From Treponema sp. UBA3819 (GTDB lineage: Bacteria > Spirochaetota > Spirochaetia > Treponematales > Treponemataceae), in contig DFDV01000075.1 of NCBI GenBank assembly GCA_002369025.1, forward strand, positions 16,944 through 29,115: DNA of 12,172 bases. Reading direction: 5' to 3'. Positions 1 through 6,733 of this stretch are shown here, piece after piece. Positions within the stretch are counted from its first letter, which is position 1. Each line of letters begins with the position of its first letter. A model generated the notes under the pieces. It was not told the DNA's origin and made no database searches. It saw only the letters and a list, made by a program, of their open reading frames with translations. Made by a program: the position numbers and the translations under genes.

Positions 1-66
1 GCGGTCTTCCGCTACCCCCTCTCCTAGGGGCTGCACCCCTAAGACCCCGCAAGTTTTGCGAGCGGA
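1..66. repeat. Hairpin-rich palindromic element lying in frame within murB
   Basis: Three short inverted repeats sit side by side: GCGG/CCGC (1-12), TAGGGG/CCCCTA around a 5-base loop (25-41), and CGCAA/TTGCG around a 3-base loop (48-60). In the murB frame this translates without a stop to about 22 residues that do not resemble MurB, directly after the WGYKKSPF motif. G/C runs and short stems are typical of dispersed bacterial palindromic repeats. I infer that such an element has inserted in frame, or that murB is disrupted just beyond the window edge. No second copy occurs in this window. Confidence 0.45.
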
Positions 67-678
67 CAAGGCTCCCGTCGGCTGAAAGGGCGATTTCTTG
101 TATCCCCAGTCAGATTTGCGACGCTCATCAGTCATCTCATAGGTACAAATCTCGCCTGACTCCGAATCCACATAGCGCACGCGTACCAGACGGTCGCATG
201 CCGCAAGGCCAAAGCAGGTGGCGTTCATGTAGACCGCTCCACCCACCGTGCCGCTCAATCCCGTAAAGGCTTCCAGTCCCCCCACGTCATGCTGGCGGCA
301 AAAAGTCATCACCGTTCCCCAAGGCGTTCCTGCGTCAATTTCCACTATCCCTGCGTCCACCTGCTGCAATTTCTGCCCGCCTATTTTCCGTAGACCAGTC
401 ATTTTTCGTGTGCTTATCACTGCACCTGAAAAGCCGCTGTCAGAAACAATCAGATTGCTGCCGCCGCCCAAGACAAAAAAAGGCATATTGTTCTGGCACA
501 CCAGATGCAGTGCATAGGTCAGAGAGTTTTCGTCAGATGGTTCTAAAAAGAGCGCGGCGGAACCGCCCACACGCATGGTGGTATGACTAAAAAGCGGCTC
601 ATTTTGTGTAACCTTGCCAACAAAATGCGCATCATCCGCAAGAAGTGCCGCGAGCGCATCAGATGTTTTTGTTGCCAT
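1..678 (-). CDS. murB: UDP-N-acetylenolpyruvoylglucosamine reductase (MurB), 3' end beyond left edge
   Basis: MurB is a cytoplasmic FAD enzyme that reduces UDP-GlcNAc-enolpyruvate to UDP-MurNAc with NADPH in peptidoglycan synthesis. The frame is open from the ATG at 678 down to base 1, giving 226 residues of a family usually near 300. Visible MurB landmarks are TTMRVGG at residues 33-39, the FAD-binding LGGGSN at 70-75, and GLEAFTGLSGTVGGAVYMNA at 134-153. The last resembles the family's G-x-PGTVGGA-x-MNAG signature. WGYKKSPF at 191-198 corresponds to the usual GYRxSxF, with Lys where the active-site Arg normally stands. Beyond residue 199 the translation no longer looks like MurB and coincides with a palindromic stretch (separate entry). 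The start lies 5 bases after the stop of the preceding PAS-like gene, with no clear Shine-Dalgarno, so translational coupling is likely. Whether the C-terminal substrate-binding part is intact cannot be seen. Confidence 0.9.
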   Translation of the reverse strand, partial: MATKTSDALAALLADDAHFVGKVTQNEPLFSHTTMRVGGSAALFLEPSDENSLTYALHLVCQNNMPFFVLGGGSNLIVSDSGFSGAVISTRKMTGLRKIGGQKLQQVDAGIVEIDAGTPWGTVMTFCRQHDVGGLEAFTGLSGTVGGAVYMNATCFGLAACDRLVRVRYVDSESGEICTYEMTDERRKSDWGYKKSPFQPTGALSARKTCGVLGVQPLGEGVAEDR

Positions 679-683
679 AACCG

Positions 684-1070
684 TTACACTCGAATGCCCA
701 CAATCAATTTGTCCTCGCCATTTTCCTTTGCCATGGTGATTCTAGTACTAGCGGACTTTATTTCTCCACCAATATGCATGCGGTAATGAACCACAAAAAC
801 ACCTTTTTGCGCAATCTGCCGCAGGACATTTTCCTTGGTGAATGCCGCCTTGAATGCCTCAAGGTCATCAAAAAAAAGTACCCCTTCGGCATCCTTGTGG
901 GTATGCGCAAAAAAATCTTCGCCTTGCTTTGCAAGACCTAATTTCTCATACTCGCTCGTCGCTTTATATTCGATGTAATCTTCAGTTTTCAGGTCTACGA
1001 TGTAAGTACTAATGAAGTCACCCGACAACGACATAAGCATCGCAAGGGAATCATGATAGTTAGTAGCCAT
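684..1070 (-). CDS. Stand-alone PAS-like sensor domain protein (128 aa)
   Basis: The protein resembles the PAS-like input domain found at the N-terminus of many gut-bacterial GGDEF and histidine-kinase proteins. It has an acidic strand start STYIVDLKTEDYIEY (residues 21-35), GEDFFAHTHKDA (50-61), FTKENVL (77-83), and a closing HYRMHIGGE followed by KLIVGIRV. In the relatives I recall, this last strand leads into a linker and an output domain. Here a TAA follows immediately, so no output domain is present and none is seen in other frames before murB. It has no signal peptide or membrane segment, so it is probably cytoplasmic. It lies 5 bases upstream of murB on the same strand and may be co-transcribed. 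ATG 1070 is the only upstream start, since an in-frame TGA precedes it. No Shine-Dalgarno is visible. The ligand or partner is unknown. Confidence 0.7.
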   Translation of the reverse strand: MATNYHDSLAMLMSLSGDFISTYIVDLKTEDYIEYKATSEYEKLGLAKQGEDFFAHTHKDAEGVLFFDDLEAFKAAFTKENVLRQIAQKGVFVVHYRMHIGGEIKSASTRITMAKENGEDKLIVGIRV

Positions 1071-1075
1071 ATCTA

Positions 1076-1104
1076 ATCATACCATAGAACAAAAAAAAAC
1101 GCAA
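1076..1104 (-). promoter_or_regulatory. Sigma-70-like promoter for the PAS-like gene and murB
   Basis: On the minus strand TTGCGT (1104-1099) and TATGAT (1081-1076) are separated by 17 bases, and the -10 is preceded by TG-G, making it an extended -10 box. Only 5 bases separate the -10 from the ATG at 1070, so transcription would begin at or very near the start codon and the mRNA would be leaderless. The match is by eye. Confidence 0.45.
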
Positions 1105-1174
1105 TTTTTCTTTTTCCAACTGCTGTTCAAGCACGGTATGTAGCCTAATACGTTTGCCCTGTCAGACAACCGCA

Positions 1175-1203
1175 TTGCACTTTTCGGCTATTTCTCGTAT
1201 AGT
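1175..1203 (+). promoter_or_regulatory. Sigma-70-like promoter for cysS
   Basis: TTGCAC (1175-1180) and TATAGT (1198-1203) are spaced by exactly 17 bases. They lie about 60 bases upstream of the cysS start, in the divergent intergenic region. A clear Shine-Dalgarno AAGGAGA (1251-1257) follows 8 bases before the ATG at 1266. The remainder of the region is mainly A/T runs. Confidence 0.55.
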
Positions 1204-1265
1204 GTACAGTAGGTTTATTGTATCACGAATCACATGATTTGTAAGCCTGTAAGGAGACACGCACT

Positions 1266-2822
1266 ATGGCATTGCGAATTTTTAACACGATGGGACACGA
1301 AATGCAGGATTTTAAGCCGGTTACTGACGGACACGTTGGCTTTTACGGATGCGGCCCCACTGTGTACAACTATGCTCATATCGGAAATTTGCGTGCCTAC
1401 GTCTTTCTTGACATTCTGGACAAAACGCTTTCTTACCTCGGCTACGACATCAAGCATGTTATGAACATCACGGATGTCGGCCACCTGACCGGCGACGGCG
1501 ACGAAGGTGACGATAAAATGGTCAAAACGGCAGAAGAACGCCACCAGTCAGTTCTGGAAGTCGCCCGCTTCTATACCGATGCATTCATGAAAGACATCGA
1601 CGCCCTGAACATCCGCCATCCCGATGTCATCTGTAAGGCAACAGACCACATTCAGGAAATGATTGACCTGATTAAAGAACTGGAAGCAAAAGGCCACACC
1701 TATATGGCGGGCGGAAACCTTTACTATGACATTTCAACCTTCCCCGACTACGGAAAAATGGCCAACCTTGACCTGGAAAAACTTGTTGCAGGAAAAGGCC
1801 GCCGTAATGTCGTTGTCGTAGATGAAAACAAGCGCAACCCGGGCGATTTTGTCCTCTGGTTCACCAAGTCAAAATTTGAAAATCAGGCAATGACCTGGGA
1901 TTCTCCCTGGGGCCGCGGTTATCCGGGCTGGCATATCGAATGTTCTGCCATGAGCATGAAATATCTGGGCAAGCACATAGACATCCACACCGGCGGCATT
2001 GACCATGTTCCGGTACATCACACCAACGAAATCGCCCAGAGCGAAGGTTCTTTTGATGATGCAGAAAAATCAAAAGGCCCCTGGGTCAAATACTGGATGC
2101 ACAATGAATTCCTCATTCTGGAAGGCGGCAAAATGTCAAAATCTTCCGGAAGATTCATCACCCTGCAGACAGACCTGCCCGCAGAAAAAGGCTTTTCTCT
2201 CACCAGCAAAGGCTTTGCTCCTCTGGACTACCGCTTTTTCCTGCTTGGCGGCCACTACCGCAAGCCCCTCATCTTCTCTCTTGATGCAATGGAATCCGCA
2301 AAGAACGGCCGCGCGGCACTGAATGAGCGTGTGGCAAAACTGCTTGCAAAAGCCAGAACAGAAGAAAAACTGGAACTCACAAAAGAAAACTACGCAGACA
2401 CCCTCGCAAAAATTGCAGAAGACCGCGCAGAATCAGAAAATCTTGCAAAATTCAAATCCGGACTGGAAAATGACCTGGCTACCCCGATTGCCCTCTCTGC
2501 AATGCAAAAGGCTTCCAACGGAAAGAACCAGAAAGCCTCGGAAGCGCTGGCAGACATCTTCCAGATGGACAAGGTGCTTTCCCTCAGCGTCATAGAAAAT
2601 GCCCTCAGTCTTGCAGAAAAACAGGCGGCGGAAAACTCCGTTCATGCCGATGACCACGCAGGAGATCCCGAAGCCGCAGAAATCACTGCCCTTGTAGAAG
2701 AACGCACTGCCGCCAAAAAGGCAAAAGACTTTGCCCGCGCCGACCAGATTCGCACGGAACTTTCTGCCCGAGGCATCACAATTGTAGACACCCCCAATGG
2801 CGCCGTGTGGAAATGGAATTAA
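1266..2822 (+). CDS. cysS: Cysteinyl-tRNA synthetase
   Basis: This class I aminoacyl-tRNA synthetase activates cysteine with ATP and charges tRNA-Cys in the cytoplasm. The 518-residue protein has the HIGH-type signature HIGN at 38-41, the KMSKS loop at 289-293 and the paired DSPWGRGYPGWHIECSAM segment at 212-229. The four zinc ligands expected from the E. coli enzyme are present as C29, C226, H251 and E255, the last two within HHTNEIAQSE. The C-terminus has the usual DFARADQIRTEL helix and a final DTPNGAVWKW. There is a family-typical insertion of roughly 15-20 residues after KMSKS (about 303-325). The start is set by AAGGAGA 8 bases upstream. It appears to be transcribed alone from the promoter at 1175-1203 and is followed by a hairpin overlapping its stop codon. 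Confidence 0.97.
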   Translation: MALRIFNTMGHEMQDFKPVTDGHVGFYGCGPTVYNYAHIGNLRAYVFLDILDKTLSYLGYDIKHVMNITDVGHLTGDGDEGDDKMVKTAEERHQSVLEVARFYTDAFMKDIDALNIRHPDVICKATDHIQEMIDLIKELEAKGHTYMAGGNLYYDISTFPDYGKMANLDLEKLVAGKGRRNVVVVDENKRNPGDFVLWFTKSKFENQAMTWDSPWGRGYPGWHIECSAMSMKYLGKHIDIHTGGIDHVPVHHTNEIAQSEGSFDDAEKSKGPWVKYWMHNEFLILEGGKMSKSSGRFITLQTDLPAEKGFSLTSKGFAPLDYRFFLLGGHYRKPLIFSLDAMESAKNGRAALNERVAKLLAKARTEEKLELTKENYADTLAKIAEDRAESENLAKFKSGLENDLATPIALSAMQKASNGKNQKASEALADIFQMDKVLSLSVIENALSLAEKQAAENSVHADDHAGDPEAAEITALVEERTAAKKAKDFARADQIRTELSARGITIVDTPNGAVWKWN

Positions 2823-2839
2823 AAAAGCACTGCTTTTTT
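2821..2839 (+). terminator. Weak intrinsic terminator after cysS
   Basis: AAAAAAGC and GCTTTTTT form an 8-bp stem around the loop ACT, beginning inside the cysS stop codon and ending in six T residues. With only two G-C pairs it is weak, and because of the A/T arms it could work on either strand. Some read-through into the sigma-factor gene is plausible. Confidence 0.45.
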
Positions 2840-2858
2840 GTAACGAAAAGGATTTATT

Positions 2859-3413
2859 GTGGTTATAGATAGAGAAGAAAGTCAGGGAAACAAACCGATT
2901 AATGCGGCCGATCCGGCTGACTTCAGACGACTGTACAACGAAACGATGGCTCTCCTGTACAAGGTTTCCTGGCGAATCGTCAATGACGAAGAAGCTGCGG
3001 AAGACCTGGTGCATGACTCCTACATCAAGGCAAATGAAAAGGGACTTGTATTCCCCAGCCTTGATGATGCGAAATTCTGGCTTATCCGCGTTGTAAAAAA
3101 TGCTTCGCTCAACTATGCAAAGCGCAAAACCCGGGAACGCAAGGCTTATCAGAAAGCCCTCTACGAAGACCACCGCAAGACTTCTTCCGGCGAAAGTGAC
3201 ATGATTCAGGAAGAAGCCCGGAAGCATACGATTGAGGCGTTGAGCAAGCTGCCGCCAAATTTAAAGGAAGTGCTTATCCTGCGCGAATACGGGGATTTGA
3301 ACTATAAAGAGATTGGAAAAGTGCTTGGCATTACGGAAGGAAATGTAAAAGTCCGTGTATTCCGGGCGCGGGAACAACTTGAAAAACTGCTGGGAGACTA
3401 CATAGACCAATAA
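2859..3413 (+). CDS. ECF-type RNA polymerase sigma factor (sigma-24/RpoE-like)
   Basis: This 184-residue protein would direct RNA polymerase to alternative promoters. Region 2 spans about residues 22-93: a first helix around FRRLYNETMALLYKVSWR, then the acidic core-binding NDEEAAEDLVHDSYIKA and WLIRVVKNASLNYAKRK. An acidic/basic linker leads to region 4 (123-176), which has LPPNLKEVLILREYGDLNY and the helix-turn-helix YKEIGKVLGITEGNVKVRVF. The start is GTG at 2859, supported by AAGGA at 2848-2852 with a 6-base spacer; no in-frame ATG fits better. The next gene encodes a one-TM protein with a soluble N-terminal part, the usual arrangement of an ECF factor with its anti-sigma factor. The order after cysS resembles Treponema pallidum as I recall it (cysS then a sigma-24 gene). 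Its target promoters are not visible. Confidence 0.92.
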   Translation: MVIDREESQGNKPINAADPADFRRLYNETMALLYKVSWRIVNDEEAAEDLVHDSYIKANEKGLVFPSLDDAKFWLIRVVKNASLNYAKRKTRERKAYQKALYEDHRKTSSGESDMIQEEARKHTIEALSKLPPNLKEVLILREYGDLNYKEIGKVLGITEGNVKVRVFRAREQLEKLLGDYIDQ

Positions 3414-3429
3414 TCTGTGTAAGGGGGCA

Positions 3430-3441
3430 CCGCTAACGCGG
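3430..3441. repeat. Small hairpin CCGC-TAAC-GCGG upstream of the anti-sigma start
   Basis: A 4-bp stem with the loop TAAC lies 10 bases before the Shine-Dalgarno AGGGAG (3452-3457) of the next gene. The same core occurs with longer arms at 11094-11113, so this is probably one copy of a dispersed palindrome. A hairpin with the same CACCGC...GCGG shape precedes pyrH. It might modulate translation; nothing in the sequence proves that. Confidence 0.4.
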
Positions 3442-3462
3442 AGTTTTAAAAAGGGAGTAAAC

Positions 3463-4212
3463 ATGGCAATAGAAAAGGATTTACATTCTGTCTACATTGA
3501 CAATGAACTGCCGCCGGCATATATCGGTAAATACAAGGGTCTGGTAGAATCAGATTCCGCCTCTGCCGCCGACCAGAACAAGGTGAAAAAACTCCATGCA
3601 CTTCTTCAGGAAGACGCAAAGGACATCACCGTAGACGATGCTTTCCTGGAAGCCAGTTTTGCCCGCCTGCAGACCAAGATGAAATATCATCAGACAATGG
3701 CTCAGGTTCATTCCGAAGAAAATAAGCCCAAAGTCTATCAGTTCGCCAAATGGGGCCTTTCTTTTGCAGCGGCGGCGGCAGTATTTGCACTCATCTTTAC
3801 CCCGGTCTATATCCGTTCTGCATCCGGTACAAATAACACGGCAATCAGAGCCATTCAGAATACAAAGCTCAAGCCCATTGCCCAGCATGACATTTCTGTA
3901 AACGGAAACATTGACCGCACAGTCCTTTCATCACTTGCACTTCATGACCAGAAAGCGGTTCAGACAGAAACATCTGCCATTCAGGGAGCAAGCATGGCTT
4001 CTACTGCAACACCCGTCCGCAGAAGAAGCCCCCGCCCCCATGCAATTGAACTGCATGACAGCCTTACTGCCATAGATGTTTTCAGACCAGCTTCTACAAA
4101 TACAGAAGGACTTTCAATCCGTATTTCTGTTTCTCCCATGCATGATGTTCAGGGAGAAGACGAGATGGTCATTCAACTGCCGAACATCGTTCAGACTACT
4201 GCAAGCAGATAA
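3463..4212 (+). CDS. Probable membrane anti-sigma factor (zinc-finger-less), one TM
   Basis: I place this by context and topology more than by sequence. The 249-residue protein has a soluble N-terminal part (1-96) opening with DLHSVYIDNELPPAYIGKY, which recalls the short N-terminal helix (SAYIDGELP-like) of anti-sigma domains. It lacks the HxxxCxxC zinc motif. One hydrophobic segment at about 97-117, WGLSFAAAAAVFALIFTPVYI, is followed by an outer part of about 130 residues rich in Ser, Thr and Ala, without Cys or a recognisable fold. This fits a cytoplasmic sigma-binding domain with a periplasmic sensing tail. It lies 49 bases after the sigma gene and has a good Shine-Dalgarno (AGGGAG, 3452-3457). 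The next gene starts 8 bases after its stop. The alternative is a structural membrane protein of the same operon. Confidence 0.65.
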   Translation: MAIEKDLHSVYIDNELPPAYIGKYKGLVESDSASAADQNKVKKLHALLQEDAKDITVDDAFLEASFARLQTKMKYHQTMAQVHSEENKPKVYQFAKWGLSFAAAAAVFALIFTPVYIRSASGTNNTAIRAIQNTKLKPIAQHDISVNGNIDRTVLSSLALHDQKAVQTETSAIQGASMASTATPVRRRSPRPHAIELHDSLTAIDVFRPASTNTEGLSIRISVSPMHDVQGEDEMVIQLPNIVQTTASR

Positions 4213-4219
4213 GCAACAG

Positions 4220-5944
4220 ATGAGTTTTTCCCAGACGATTTCTGTTCTGTACCGCAAATATCCTCTCCTGCGAATCAGTGTTTTTATTGTTGCTATTGCG
4301 CTTATCATCGCCCTTATCTCGCTTGTCACCATAGAAACCCGTCAGGTTCCTGAAATCACTTCCATTTCACCGGCCGTAGGTACAGCTGGCGACATAATGA
4401 CCATCAGCGGTACACATTTTGGCGAAAAACAGGGAACATCCGATTATGTAGAAGTGGGCGGCTCCCGCATTACCTCAAACGGCTACCTGCACTGGTCAGA
4501 CAAGCAGATTCGCATCATTCTGCCTACAAATATTCAGGACGGCCTTGTTATCGTGCGGACAAAAAACGGTCAATCAAAACCGGGCTTTTTTGCAAACACG
4601 GCAGATATTCCCGTGCTTGTCCCGCCCGACACACAGACTTCACTTCCGGTCATTTCTTCCGTCAGCCCCTCAAGCGGCAGCTACGGAACCCTCATCACCA
4701 TAAGCGGCACCAATTTCGGCACCATCAGGGGAAATGCCTTTGTTAAATTTACCGCCAACCGGGATGATGCAGACCAGACCACCATGTCTTCCAGCAGCAC
4801 AGAAGACAAACAGGGTGAATTTGACCTCCAGTATATTACTGCAAACGAAAACAATTACGACTACGAATACTGGTCAGACAGCGAAATCCGGGTACGCATC
4901 CCTGACGGAGCCGCCAGCGGTCCCCTTTCTGTAAATACAGAAAAAGGCGAAAGCAATGTGAGTCAGATAGACATTCATCTTCCAGCGGGAACAAAATCCT
5001 ATACCAGCCGCCGCACCTACCTGCTGCAGCTTTCTGAGGAAATTGAAAATCTGGATTCAAAAAATCCCACTACGGTTACCATGCGTGTCCCCCGCCCCAT
5101 CGTAAACGCCAGTCAGCCTATGGCAGAAATGACAGAATGTAATCCCCAGCCCGTCATCCCTGACTACAAGAACACTATCATCCATCAGATTGAACTTGTG
5201 CGCGCTACGGGCAGAAAGATGCGCTTTTCCCAGAACTTTGTCGTTTCAACCTACAGCGTGCAGACCGCCATCAACCCCAGCCGCGTACGCCCCTTCAGCG
5301 AAAAAAAGCGTCTGCTCTATCTGGCAGCAACCCAGCCGGACAACCTTATTCTGTCACGCAATCCGGAAATAATGGCAGCGGCAAAAGAAATTATCGGCAA
5401 GGAAAGCAATCCCTACAAACAGGTAAAACTTATTTTTGACTATATGCTCAAACAGTTTGAAGTTTATGCCCGCTCTCGCCGCTCAAATGAAAGCATCCTT
5501 GACACCCTTAAGAAAAAACGCGGCGACGCGTACGACTGCACCGTACTCTTTACATCCCTTGTCCGCTCACTGAATATTCCCTGCCTCCCCATCAGCGGCA
5601 TTCTGGTAGACTCAGACTTAAAGGCCCAGCCCCACTGGTGGACAGAGTTCTACATTGAAAACTTTGGCTGGGTCCCCGTAGATATTGCACTGGCAAAAGA
5701 TGCCCTGGAATACAAGGCCTTTAAGAAACCGGAAAACCCCAGTGAATTCTATTTTGGAAATCTGGACGGTCAGCACATTGCATTCAGCCGCGGCTGGAAC
5801 GAAGTAAAACCTGCCCTGATAAACAGCAAGGTCGTACAGCGCCAGAAAAGTTACGCATTCCAGTCAATCTGGGAAGAATCTTCTGCGGGCAAAGTGAACT
5901 ACAGTACGCTCTGGAATGATCCCGTTGTTCTGGGTATTTATTAA
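4220..5944 (+). CDS. Membrane-anchored protein with two IPT/TIG domains and a transglutaminase-like domain
   Basis: The 574-residue protein starts with a short basic tail and a hydrophobic anchor (about 16-38), so the rest is probably periplasmic. Two Ig-like IPT/TIG domains follow, at about 43-132 (ITSISPAVGTAGDIMTISGTHFG) and 143-254 (ISSVSPSSGSYGTLITISGTNFG). A beta-rich linker (260-355) leads to a transglutaminase-like core. Its Cys-His-Asp triad is visible as C440 (GDAYDCTVLFTSLVR), H472 (PHWWTEFYIE) and D488 (GWVPVDIA). Such domains act as peptidases or cross-linking enzymes; the substrate here is unknown. The frame is open further upstream, to 4076, but that would overlap the preceding gene. 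ATG 4220, 8 bases after the preceding stop and just before the anchor, is the sensible start. It has little Shine-Dalgarno, which suggests coupling. The location suggests an envelope-maintenance role under the ECF factor. Confidence 0.88.
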   Translation: MSFSQTISVLYRKYPLLRISVFIVAIALIIALISLVTIETRQVPEITSISPAVGTAGDIMTISGTHFGEKQGTSDYVEVGGSRITSNGYLHWSDKQIRIILPTNIQDGLVIVRTKNGQSKPGFFANTADIPVLVPPDTQTSLPVISSVSPSSGSYGTLITISGTNFGTIRGNAFVKFTANRDDADQTTMSSSSTEDKQGEFDLQYITANENNYDYEYWSDSEIRVRIPDGAASGPLSVNTEKGESNVSQIDIHLPAGTKSYTSRRTYLLQLSEEIENLDSKNPTTVTMRVPRPIVNASQPMAEMTECNPQPVIPDYKNTIIHQIELVRATGRKMRFSQNFVVSTYSVQTAINPSRVRPFSEKKRLLYLAATQPDNLILSRNPEIMAAAKEIIGKESNPYKQVKLIFDYMLKQFEVYARSRRSNESILDTLKKKRGDAYDCTVLFTSLVRSLNIPCLPISGILVDSDLKAQPHWWTEFYIENFGWVPVDIALAKDALEYKAFKKPENPSEFYFGNLDGQHIAFSRGWNEVKPALINSKVVQRQKSYAFQSIWEESSAGKVNYSTLWNDPVVLGIY

Positions 5945-5954
5945 AGGATACAGC

Positions 5955-5984
5955 ACCGCAAAAAGCGGTTAAAATTAGAGGAGG
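5955..5984 (+). promoter_or_regulatory. Hairpin plus very strong Shine-Dalgarno before pyrH
   Basis: ACCGC (5955-5959) and GCGGT (5965-5969) form a 5-bp stem around five A residues, followed by TAAAATT. AGAGGAGG (5977-5984) is a near-perfect ribosome binding site 7 bases before the pyrH ATG. The hairpin could be a weak terminator or attenuator of the upstream operon, or an mRNA-protecting element. It shares its position and CACCGC...GCGG form with the hairpin before the anti-sigma gene. Confidence 0.45.
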
Positions 5985-5991
5985 CATAATA

Positions 5992-6687
5992 ATGAGTACA
6001 AAAGTACTGTCTGTAGGTGGTTCCATCGTTGCACCGGAATTTCCCGACACAGACTTTGTAAAACGCTTTGTCGAAATGGCAAAATCATATCTGGAAGCAA
6101 ATAAGGAAGACCGTCTGATTCTTGTAGTCGGTGGCGGCGGACCTGCCCGTATCTATCAGAAAGCCTTTAGGGATGTAACAGGCACCGCACCTGACGGCGA
6201 TGTAATGGCCGCAGACTGGATTGGCATTATGGCTACACGCCTGAACGCCCAGTTCGTAAAAGCCTGTTTTGGCAATCTGTGTCAGGATGATGTCGTTACA
6301 GACCCCACAGCGGCACTCAAATTTACCGGACGCGTACTCGTTGCCGCCGGCTGGAAACCCGGATTTTCCACAGACAATGACGCCGTTCTTCTGGCAGAAA
6401 AATTTGACGCAGATACCGTTGTAAATCTTTCCAATATCGAAAAAGTGTACACCGATGACCCCCGCAAAAACCCGGATGCAAAACCGCTGGACACAATCAG
6501 CTGGGCAGACTTCCGCAAAATGGTAGGCGATGAATGGGTACCCGGCAAAAACTGCCCCTTTGACCCCATCGCAAGCAAAAAAGCGGCAGAAATGGGTCTG
6601 ACTGTCATCTGTGCGGGCGGCAAAAACATCACCAATACCCAGGCCATCCTTGAAGGAAAGGGCTACACTGGAACAACGATAAAATAA
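5992..6687 (+). CDS. pyrH: UMP kinase, archaeal/spirochaete type
   Basis: This amino-acid-kinase-fold enzyme phosphorylates UMP to UDP with ATP in pyrimidine nucleotide synthesis. Motifs in the 231-residue protein are SVGGSIV at 7-13, VVGGGGPARIY at 45-55, DWIGIMATRLNAQ at 75-87, and the UMP-site segment GWKPGFSTDNDA at 120-131. The nucleotide-site VNLSNIEKVYTDDPRKNPDA follows at 144-163. The short length, the ATRLNA helix and the VYTDDPRKNPDAK segment match the archaeal/spirochaete UMP kinase family (TIGR02076 as I recall) rather than the usual bacterial PyrH of about 240 residues. It lies 47 bases after the transglutaminase gene and may be read from the same transcript. Its own strong Shine-Dalgarno suggests high translation. 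Its stop codon overlaps the terminator of the converging gene. Confidence 0.93.
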   Translation: MSTKVLSVGGSIVAPEFPDTDFVKRFVEMAKSYLEANKEDRLILVVGGGGPARIYQKAFRDVTGTAPDGDVMAADWIGIMATRLNAQFVKACFGNLCQDDVVTDPTAALKFTGRVLVAAGWKPGFSTDNDAVLLAEKFDADTVVNLSNIEKVYTDDPRKNPDAKPLDTISWADFRKMVGDEWVPGKNCPFDPIASKKAAEMGLTVICAGGKNITNTQAILEGKGYTGTTIK

Positions 6688-6733
6688 AAAAAAGGGGAAG
6701 ACGACACCTTTCACAAAAGGTTTCTTCTTCCCC
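6686..6733 (-). terminator. Strong intrinsic terminator of the pectate lyase gene (repeat family copy 1)
   Basis: Read leftward, GGGGAAGA (6733-6726) pairs perfectly with TCTTCCCC (6701-6694). Inside it is a second perfect stem, ACCTTT/AAAGGT (6721-6716 with 6711-6706), with a 4-base loop. Eight T residues follow (6693-6686) and run into the pyrH stop codon. The rightward strand lacks a T-tract, so it serves mainly the leftward gene. The same inner stem and the flanking TTCTTCCAAAG (about 6743-6753) recur after the gene at 11121. Confidence 0.85.

Noticed and set aside
1..66. CRISPR array or tRNA from the stacked hairpins
   Set aside because: There are no repeats with regular spacers, and the stems do not fold as a cloverleaf.
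248..786. Rightward open frames across the left edge
   Set aside because: They lie opposite murB and the PAS-like gene, with no motif or ribosome site.
2433..3227. Leftward open frame of 264 codons opposite the end of cysS and the sigma-factor gene
   Set aside because: It spans two well-supported rightward genes, has no recognisable motif, and is explained by codon bias of the opposite strand.
4076..4219. N-terminal extension of the transglutaminase-like protein
   Set aside because: It would overlap the anti-sigma gene by 137 bases. The membrane anchor directly after ATG 4220 marks the natural start.
6085..6714. Leftward open frame of 209 codons opposite pyrH
   Set aside because: It is a shadow of pyrH; its cysteine- and phenylalanine-rich translation has no family resemblance, and it runs through the terminator hairpin.
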